Shown: positions 55,730-64,000 of the stretch, piece after piece
Layout: every line of letters begins with the position of its first letter
Position numbering within the stretch: the stretch's first letter is position 1
Source: Megaustenia siamemsis
Lineage: Eukaryota > Mollusca > Gastropoda > Stylommatophora > Ariophantidae
Assembly (NCBI GenBank): GCA_032433765.1
Contig: JAVIAB010000025.1
Location: 34,334,282-34,398,281 of the forward strand
DNA length: 64,000 nt
Direction: 5' to 3'
Position numbers and translations under genes: made by a program
The notes under the pieces: generated by a model
Told to the model about the DNA's origin: nothing
Database searches by the model: none
The model's input: the letters and a program-made list of their open reading frames with translations, nothing else

Positions 55730-58700
55730 CAGTAAAAATGTTAGTTAATCGTCGGATTTTCCTCAAGACAGTAAAAATGTTACTTAATTTGTAATTATTC
55801 CCAAGACAGTAAAAATGTTAATTAATTTGTGATTATCCTCAAAACAGTTAAAATGTTATTTAATCGTTTGATTTTCCTCAAGATAGTAAAAATGTTACTT
55901 AATTTGCAACAATCCTCAAAAAAGTAAAAATGTTAGTTAATTTGCAACTACCCTCAAGAAAGTAAAAATGTTATTTAATTTGCAACTATCCTCAAGAAAG
56001 TAAAAATGTTATTTAATTTGCAACTATCCTCAAGACAGTAAAAATGTTACTTAATTTGCGATTATCCTCAAAACAGTACAAATGTTAGTTAATCGTGGGA
56101 TTATCCTCAAGACAGTAAATGTTAGTTAATTTGTAATTATCCTCAGAACAGAAAAATGTTAGTTAAATTGTGATTTCTCTCAAGATAGTAAAATTGTTAG
56201 TTAATTTGTAATTATCCTAAAGACAGTAAAAATGTTTGTTAATTTGTGAATATCATAAAGACAGTAAAATGTTAACTAATTTATACATTTTTTTCAAGAC
56301 AGACAAAATGTTAGTTAATTGTGGGATTATCCTCAAGAGAGTAAAAATGTAATTTAGTCGTGGGATTATAGTCAAGATAGTAAAAATACTAGTTAACTGT
56401 GAGATTATCCTCAAGACAGTAAAAATATTTGTTAACTGTGAGATTATCCTCAAGACAGTAAAAATATTAGTTAACTTTGGGAATATCCTCAAGACAGACA
56501 CAATGTTAGTTAATTGTGGGATTATCCTCAAGATAGTAAAAATGTAATTTAGTCGGGGGATTATCCTCAAGACAGAAAAAATGTTAGTTAATTGTGGGAT
56601 TATCCTCAAGACAAACAAAATGTTAGTTAATTGTGGGATTATCCTAAAGATAGTAAAAATATTAGTTAATTTATGATTATCCTCAAGCAGTAAAAATGTT
56701 AGATTATTTATGATTATCCTCAAGACTGTAAAAATGTTAGTTAATCATGGGATTATCTTCGGGATAGACATAATGTTAGTTAATTTGTGCTTATCGTAAA
56801 GATAGTAAAAGTGGTACTTAATTTGTGTTTATCCTTAAAAGAGTAAAAATTTTAGTTTTTCGTGAGATTATCCTCAAGATAGTAAAAATGTTAGTTAATC
56901 GTGTGATTATTCTGAAGACAGTACACATGTTAGTTCATTTGTGACTATCCTAAAGATAATTAAAATGTTTCTTAATTTATAATTAACCTCAAGACGGTAA
57001 ATATGTTAGTTAATCATGTGATTATCCTCAAAATAGTACAAAATGTTAGTTCATCGTGGGATTATATTCAAGACAGTAAAAATGTTCGTTAATTTGTGTT
57101 CATTCTAAAGACAGTAACAATATTAGTTAATCGTTTGATTTTCCTCAACATATAAAAAATGTTAATTAATTTGTGATTATCCTCAAGATAGTAAAAATGT
57201 AAGTTAATCGTTTGATTTTCCACAAGATAGTAAAAATGTTAGTTAACTGTGGAATTATCCTCAAGACAGTAAAAATGTTAGTTTTTCCTGTGGTTCTCCT
57301 CAAAACAATAAAAATGTTAGTTAATTTGTGATTATCCTTAAAGAATATTAGTTAATCATAAGATTTTCTCAAGATAATAAAAATGGGATTTAATCAGAAG
57401 ATTATCCTCAAGATAGTAAAAATTTAAGATAGTCGTTGGATTATCCTTTGGACAGTCAAAATGTTAGTTAATTTGTGTTTATCGTAAAGATAATAAAAAT
57501 TTTTGTTAATTTGTGATTATGCTCAAGGCGGTAAAATGTTACTTAATTTGTGATTATCCTCAAAACGGTAAAAATGTTAATTAATTTGTGATTACCCTAA
57601 AGCCAGTATAAATGTTAGTTAATTAGTGATTATCATCAAGACGGTAAAAATGTTAGTTAATTTGTGATTATTTTCAAGACAGTAAAAATGTTAGTTAATT
57701 AGTGATTATCCTAAAGCCAGTAAAAATGTTAGTTAATTTGTGATTATTTTCAAGACAGTAAAGGTGTTAGTTAATCGTTGAATCTTCCTCAACATAGAAA
57801 ATGTATTAGTTAACTGTGGGATTATCCTCAACATAAAAAAGTGTAGTTGAGTCGTGGGATTATCCTCAAGACAGACTAAATGTTAGTTAATTTGTGATTA
57901 TCCTCAAAACAATAAAATTGTTAGTTTTTTCACGGTATTATCCTCAAGATAGTAAAAGTGTTAGTTAATCGTGGGATTATTCTCAAGACAGCCAAATGTT
58001 AGTTAATCGTGGGATTATCTTCGAGACAGTAAAAAATGTTACTTAATTTGTTATTTTCTTCAAAACAGTAAAATGTTAGTTTTTCGTGTGGTTATCCTCA
58101 AAGCAATAAAAATGTTATTTAATTTGTGATTATCCTCAAGACAGTAAAAATGTTAGCTAATCATGGGATTATGGTCAAGATTGTAAAAAATGTTAGTTAA
58201 TCGTTACATTTTCTTCAAAATAGTAAAAATGTAAGGTAGTAGTGGGATTTTCCTCGGGACAAACATAATGTTATTTAATTTGTGTTTATCGTAAAGATAA
58301 GAAAAGTTGTATATAATTTGTGATTATCCTTAAAAGAGTAATTTTTGTTAGTTTTTTCGTGGCATTATCCTCAAGGTAGTAAAAATGTTAGTTAATCGTG
58401 TGATTTTTCTCAGGAAAGTAAAAATGTTAGTTAATTTGTGATTATTCTCAAGACATTAAAAATGTTAGTTAACTTTGGGATTATCCTCAAAACAGTAAAA
58501 ATTTTAGATAATAGTTTGATTTTCCTCAAGATAGTAACAATGTTAGCTAATTTGTGATTATCCTCAGGATAGTAAAAATGTTAGTTAATTGTTTGATTTT
58601 ACTCAAGATAGTAAAAATGTTAGTTAACTGTGGGATTATCCTCAAGACAGTAAAAATGTTACTTAATTTATGGTTATCCATAGGGCAGTAAAAATGTTAG

Positions 58701-60015
58701 TTTTTCGTGTGCTTATCCTCAAAACAATAAAAATAATAGTTAATCGTGGGATTAGACTCAAGACTGTCAAATGTTAGTTAGTTTGTGATTATCCTCAAGA
58801 CAGTGAAAATGTTAGTTAATCGTAAGCTTTTCTCATGTTAGTAAAAATGTGATTTAATCACGGGATTATCCTAAAGATAGTAACAATTTTAGTTAATTTG
58901 TGATTATCCTCAAGACAGTAAAAATGTTATTGAATTTGTGATTATCCTCAAGACAGTAAAAATGTTAGTTATTCGTATGATTATCCTCAAGACAGTAAAA
59001 ATATTATTGAATTTGTGGTTATCCTCAAGATAGTAAAAATGTTAGTTATTCGTGGGATTATCCTCAAGATAGTATAAATGTTTTTTAATGTGTGATTATA
59101 CTGAAAAACTATTAAGTAGTAAACTATCAGTTAATCAAGGGATTATCCTCGAGGTAGAAAAAACTTAGTTAATCGTGGGATTATCTTCACGATAGTAAAA
59201 ATGTAATTTAGTCGTGGGAATCTCCTCAAGATAGTAAAAATATTAGTTAACTGTGGGGTTATCCTCATGACAGACAAAATGTTAGTTAATTGTGGGATTA
59301 TCCTCAAGATAGTAAAAATGTAATTTTGTCGTGGGATTGTTCTCAAGACAGAAAAAATGTTAGTTAATCGTGTGATTATTCTCAAGAAAGTAAAAATGTT
59401 AGTTAATTAGTGATTATCCTCAAGACGGTAAAAATGTTAATTAAAAAGAAAAGTAGTAAAAAAAAAACCTTTACGCCAAGTGGCGTAATGGGAATATGGT
59501 GTTAGTGAATAAATATTTTACAGACCTTCAGCACGTGATTTTTTGGGTAATGTGGTCGATATTACGCCCGTGCTGCTTTACTTTCCCAGACAAAAAATCC
59601 GGTACCCATTTAAGGCTGGGAGAATCCGGAAGCCGTCGGTTGGGATCGAACCCTACCCCTTGTCATTTTTAGTCCAGTTTACTAACCACTGAGCTATCGC
59701 GGCTCACAAAATGTTAATTAATTTGTGATTATTTTCAAGACAGTAAAAATGTTAGTTAATCGATGAATCTCCCTCAAGATGGCAAAATTAATAGTTAATT
59801 GTGTGATTTTCCTCAAGATAATAAAAATGTAGTTGAGTCGTGGGATTATCCTCAAGACAGACAAAATGTTAGATAATTTGTGATTATCCTCAAAACAATA
59901 AAAAAAAATGTTAGTTTTTCATGGGATTTTCCTCAAGACAGTAAAAATGTTAGCTAATCGTGGATTATCCTCAAGACAGTAAAAATGTTAGTTAATCGTG
60001 GGATTATCCTCAAAA
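55730..60015. repeat. 38-39-bp diverged minisatellite, about 100 copies
   Basis: The unit is approximately TTAGTTAATCGTGGGATTAT, CCTCAAGACAGTAAAAATG, with a TTTGTGATTATCC variant. Copies are much more divergent than in the other arrays, so this array looks the oldest. A SINE S3 (59445-59707) sits within it. It lies downstream of exon A3. Confidence 0.92.
59445..59707 (-). mobile_element. SINE family S3 inserted in the 39-bp array
   Basis: On the minus strand: head GAGCCGCGATAGCTCAGTGG, B box GGGTTCGATCCCAACC, body GGCACGGGCGTAATA with small changes, end CACTTGGCGTAA, then a T run. AAAATGTTAATTAA flanks both sides (59431-59444 and 59708-59721). This fits a 14-bp target-site duplication, although the host array also contains that word. 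Confidence 0.85.
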
Positions 60016-60377
60016 CATGGTTATCGGGGTAGAGTTCTGCCCTACCAAAGGAGGAGTAAGACGTCTCCTTTCCTCCTCTAGTCTTCGGGACACCCCTGGG
60101 CAAGGTGGAGCTCCCGTTTAGCCCCCCTATCAGGGTTATGTGAATCCATTGGAGCAGGTGGTGGATGGTGTTGTGGGAGCAGCCGACAAGTTGTGCCGGT
60201 TATGGTCCCCACGCCACGATGGCAGGCAGAGGATCTCATGTATAGAGACAATGGCTGCGATCTCCGACTAGTACAGTCACTGCCAAGAAGGAAAGGAATA
60301 GCAAACTACCTTCTTAAATTGCCTGGACTAATCATGACAAATCACAACCTTATATTTACAGCTAACGACATTAATGG
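60016..60377 (+). mobile_element. LINE family J, 5' region (left of the hAT insertion)
   Basis: It begins abruptly after the array near ATGGTTATCGGGGTAGAGTT. An open frame from 60193 encodes a short N-terminal stretch (TPRWQAEDLMYRDNG, LKLPGLIMTNHNLIFTAND). With the hAT removed, this frame continues at 62818 through DFTATSSGRERHVLQV to a TGA at 62894-62896. Beyond that stop, the same frame enters the endonuclease. This indicates a full or nearly full 5' end of the LINE. Confidence 0.65.
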
Positions 60378-62809
60378 TAAGGTGACCATTCGTCCCGGAT
60401 TGTCCGGGACAGTCCCGGAATTTGACATTTTTTTAAACCTTTGTCCCGGATTAGCTGCCGTACCGGTTTTGTCCCGACTTTGGCATATTTTTTAGCTTTT
60501 GTCCCGGATTTGATAAAAAATAATTTGAGACACAAACGTTTACCAATTTTGCCATTTTGGTATACGGCGTACATTTCTTCAATTAAAACAAATATTATTC
60601 CGTTGCTGTGTAGACAATTTTGTTTAATATCAAAACAGTAGAATGCGCTCTATATAGTTTTAAATCTCGTATATATTCGTTGTGTTACTAACCATCACTT
60701 TCACTTTCGCAAAAATGGCACCAAGCGTAATTGTAGTTTTAATCAAGATTTACAAAAGGAATACCCTTTTATAAAAAAGTCTACATATTCATCAGACTTC
60801 ACTGTAAGATGTAATATATGTTCATCCGGTTTACTATTAACCATAGTGGACGTGGTGATATTAAGAGCCACATAAATAGTGATAAACATAAGAGAGCCGT
60901 CGCTACTGCTGCATCAAGCTCGTCGTTGACAATTTTTTCTCGAGCTGAACAGGTTGGTGACAAAGAAGAACAGTTAGCTGCTACAGAAGGTGCCTTTGCA
61001 TATCATACAGTGATACACAATCACACGTTTAGGTCTATGGACTGTACATCAAAATTGCTTCAGGTAACTTTAGAACCAAATTTGGTTGTGCACGTACGAA
61101 AACAGAAGCTATTATTCGGAATGTGTTCACACCCCATGCTCTAAACGAGTTGAGATGTGACCTAGAAAACGTAATATTTATCTCCATACTGACAGATGCC
61201 TAAAACCACAAAGAAATCAAGATTTTGCCTTTGCTTGTCAGATACTTTGATCGCAATAAGGGACTGAAAGTTAAAATATTAGAGTTGAAGTCATTGCCGG
61301 GTGAAACATCTGATATAGTAAGTAGTTTTCTTATTGACTGTCTAACTGAAAATGGTTTAGAACTGAAAGTAGTTGGATTATGTGCAGACAACACAAATTA
61401 TAATTTTGGGGGCGCTGAAAGAAAAGGACAGAACAATGTTTTCACAAAACTGAAAGAAGACCTTGGACATAGTTTGATAGGTGTTGCGTGTGCTTGCCAT
61501 ATTTTCCACAACACTGTTCGAGCAGCTGCAGACGTATTGCCTGTTGATGTTGAAATGACTATTGCAAAAATGTATCTGTACTTCAAATCATGCACAGTTA
61601 GAGTTGAAAGTCTCAAGGAGTTTTGTCAGTTTGTTGACACAGACTTCCAGATGATTTTAGGTTATGCATAAACTAGGTGGCTTGCGCTCTTGCCTGCTGT
61701 TGAAAGGGTTCTTTACATGTTCCTGCCTCTAAAATAATATTTTCAATCTCTAAACAGATGCCCAGTTTGTATACAGGAATTCTTTGAAAACCCACTGTCT
61801 GAGGCATGGCTTATTTTGGTTCACAGTCAGGCATCCTCTTTCCACGAAGCAGTGCAGAAAGTAGAGGGACAGATGGCCACTGTATTTGAAGTCATTGACA
61901 ACATCAATGGGTTGAGAACTATCTTGGAGTCCAAACTGGAAGACGGCTTCTTGCCATCAAGAGTTCAGATAATCCTTATAAAGCTGGAAATGGAAGGATT
62001 TCCACGTGATGATGTGAAAAAGTTTAACGCCAGTGTTTCTTCATTTTATGAAACAGCTTTAAGTTATTTGAAGAAATGGGCTGCAAATAATTTTCAAAAC
62101 CTAGAGTCTTACAGCTGGGTAATGCTGAACAGAACACCAAATTGGGAAGATATTGATAAGTCTTCATCATTAGTGAGTCAAACAGTGCCTTCAGTCGACT
62201 TTCCAGAAAATGAAATGTATGACGAATATGTCTACATGAAACAGTTCGTTACTTCACAAAAAATTAGTGAGTGGAGTCTTAATAAAACATTACCAGGGCA
62301 GCGTTGGGTTGAACTAGCTTCTCACTTCAGAAACAATCATGTGCCCGTTTCACATATTCTGAAGTTGGCAGAGTTCTTTTTGTGTCTACCTGGAACAAAT
62401 GCTGCAACAGAACGAGTGTTTTCTCTGATGAACAGTTTGTGGACAAATGATAAAACACAACTAGGTGTTGAAACTTTAAAAGCCATGTTGATCACCAAAG
62501 TGAACTATGAGGGAACATGTGTCGAATTTTATAAGATGCTGCATACAAAGAAGGACATTTTACAGAAAATTCACTCATCTGAAAAGTACAGCATCTCTGT
62601 TTCACCTTCAATTTAAGTGAGTGTCACTGTTTTTTTTTTTATCTCCTGATTATCCTGATAGCGTATTGTAGGTCTATATTATTAGATGTTTTAAAATGTA
62701 TGTATTATTCACTTGAAAATGACAGCAAGAAGAAATGTAATTTTATTGGTGGAAAATTGAAGTAAAATTATTCCGTCCCGGAATGGGATTTCAAAATATG
62801 GTCACCTTA
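60378..62809 (+). mobile_element. hAT DNA transposon nested in LINE J
   Basis: The 2,432-bp element starts TAAGGTGACCATTCGTCCCG and ends ATATGGTCACCTTA, giving a perfect 12-bp terminal inverted repeat TAAGGTGACCAT. Subterminal GTCCCGG/CCGGGAC words occur at both ends. Flanks ATTAATGG (60370-60377) and GTTAATGG (62810-62817) match at 7 of 8 positions, as expected for hAT target-site duplications. It carries one transposase gene in the + direction. Confidence 0.88.
60717..62616 (+). pseudogene. hAT-family transposase, broken
   Basis: Transposases of this family cut and rejoin element ends as oligomers in the nucleus. The N-terminal part, split by shifts, has a zinc-finger-like FTVRCNIC...HINSDKHKRA (C-x2-C ... 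H-x4-H type). The central RNase-H-like core lies in 61225-61671, with VVGLCADNTNYNFGGAERKG and ACHIFHNTVRAAADV. The C-terminal frame 61816-62616 ends with the hAT dimerisation motif, FLCLPGTNAATERVFSLMN and LKAMLITKVNYEGTC. Frame damage: a shift near 60830, another near 61070, a TAA near 61200, a TAA at 61669-61671 and further stops up to 61740. No single functional product is possible. The C-terminal 266 residues are undamaged. Confidence 0.85.
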
Positions 62810-64000
62810 GTTAATGGGGACTTCACAGCCACCTCGTCCGGTAGGGAGCGTCATGTGCTACAGGTGACACCCGATCGTCATCAAGCAACTGTATGAAAGA
62901 TCAAAAATAAAAAGACACTAGCAATAGGTACTTGGAACATTAGATCAGCATTCCAGGTTGGAAAACTAGAAAACATCAGTCAAGAAATAAAGAGAATCAA
63001 ATTGAACATCTTGGGACTATGTGAAATGAGATGTATAGGAGCAGGATTATTACAACGCAACAGTGGAAATGTAATTTACTCTGGGGGAACCACACACGAA
63101 AGAGGAGTAGGCATCATGTTAGATAGAGAAAGACGCAAAACAGTGAAAGGATTTTGGCCAATATCAGACAGAATTCTGCTAGTAAAATTGAGAGGCAGAC
63201 CAATGGATATCAACAAAATTCAAGTTTATGCACCAACAAGTAATAGTGAAGAAGAAGACATTGACACTTTTTACGAGGAGCTAGAGGCGACCATGGAACA
63301 GTGTAAATCCCAAGAAATAACTATTATATTAGGGGATTTCAATGCAAAGGTAGGAACAGCTAAAGTGCAAAATGTGACTGGGGGCATGGCCTTGGAGAGA
63401 CGAATGACAGAGGGGATAGATTGATAGATTGGGCAAAGACACATGAAATGATCATAGGTAACACCTTGTTCAAACAACACCCTAGGAGACTATGGACATG
63501 GCAAAGCCCAGACAAAAAAGTACACAATCAAATTGATTTTATACTGGTACAGAGAAGATTCAGGAATGGGCTAACATCGGTTAAAACAAGGCCAGGAGCA
63601 GATTGCAATAGTGACCATGTACCAGTAGTTGGAAAGATAAGAATAAAACTGCGGAAGGCACATAAATCACCAAGAGATATAAACTTAGAGCTAGATATGC
63701 TAAGGGTAGATAAGCAAATGAGTGTTAAGTACAGCACGATAGTACAAAATAGATATAATGCTATTGAGAAAATACAGGACATCCAGGAGCAGTGGGAAAT
63801 GCTCAAACAATCGATTCAACAAACATCAAAAGAAGTAATACCAGTGACTAAAAGAATCAACAAAAAGAAATGGATGACAGAAGAAATATTACAACTAATG
63901 GACGAAAGAAGAACACATAAGAAGAAGAACGAGCATACAACATATTGCACAAAGAGAGCCAAAACAAGTGCAGAGAAGCAAAGGAAGCATGGTTAAAACA
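62810..64000 (+). pseudogene. LINE family J endonuclease and start of the RT linker (cut by window end)
   Basis: After the hAT the frame carries AP-type endonuclease motifs: TLAIGTWNIRSAFQVG (catalytic N), ILGLCEMRCIGAG (catalytic E), IQVYAPTSNSEEED (Y), ILGDFNAKVG (D-x-N), QIDFILVQRRF and CNSDHVPVVGKI (S-D-H). Three defects: the TGA at 62894-62896, a shift in the G run near 63382-63387 (the frame resumes before RLIDWAKTHEM), and a shift near 63925 (the frame resumes as ERAYNILHKESQNKC). The RT domain would lie beyond 64000. It is the only copy here with the endonuclease start, and belongs to a family distinct from A. Confidence 0.85.

Noticed and set aside
54882..64000. A B3 exon following A3
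   Set aside because: I looked for an acceptor like CATATTTCAG with a phase-2 frame and a GTTTG donor and found none; the interval is LINE, array and hAT sequence.

Overview
The window is eukaryotic, AT-rich, non-coding-dominated DNA from an animal genome. Evidence: GT-AG introns, non-LTR retrotransposons with AP-type endonuclease and reverse transcriptase, tRNA-derived SINEs, a hAT transposon, and very many minisatellites. The retroelement and SINE flavour suggests a lophotrochozoan, perhaps a gastropod mollusc, but that is inference. There are no bacterial-style genes.

The most important host signal is one long gene on the + strand, seen as eight small exons separated by introns of 2.5-12 kb. 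I call them B1 (1337-1466), C1 (11900-12032), D1 (15082-15162), A2 (25365-25473), B2 (36518-36641), C2 (48256-48394), D2 (50850-50930) and A3 (54774-54881). Every junction up to A3 is phase-compatible. A carries the first Ig cysteine, B the middle of the fold, C the D-x-G-x-Y-x-C motif with the second cysteine, and D a 27-residue linker. The order B-C-D-A-B-C-D-A shows a four-exon, phase-1-symmetric immunoglobulin module of about 150 residues duplicated in tandem. Parts of the introns are homologous too. Neither end of the gene is in the window.

The introns are filled by tandem arrays, about 26 kb or 41% of the window by my estimate. Units are 39 bp (362-1083), 42 bp (1475-2350), 23 bp (3213-4645), 80 bp (8790-9650), 28 bp (12665-13000), 25 bp (15590-16455), 48 bp (16684-21815), 37 bp (28383-32510), 29 bp (39665-44470), 48 bp (50960-51490), 51 bp (52025-52660), 44 bp (52660-54440) and 39 bp (55730-60015). 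At least four come from inside transposable elements. The 37-bp and 29-bp arrays expand the A-box half of two different tRNA-derived SINEs. The 48-bp array at 16.7-21.8 kb expands a conserved C-terminal coding motif of a LINE. The 80-bp array repeats the 3' end of another element. The long open frames across several arrays arise because their units are multiples of three.

The remainder is a graveyard of mobile elements. I label the LINE families A to J (A at 6187-8014 and 33051-35719; B in many places; C at 23465-25245; J at 60016-64000). There are three SINE families (S1-S3), one more tRNA-derived SINE, a mariner-like transposase remnant, two unclassified interspersed families (H and R), and a 2.43-kb hAT transposon (60378-62809) nested in LINE J. 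Several nestings keep target-site duplications: A in B twice, B in A with a twin-priming inversion, C in SINE S2, SINE S3 in the 39-bp array, and hAT in J. All transposon reading frames seen are truncated or broken.
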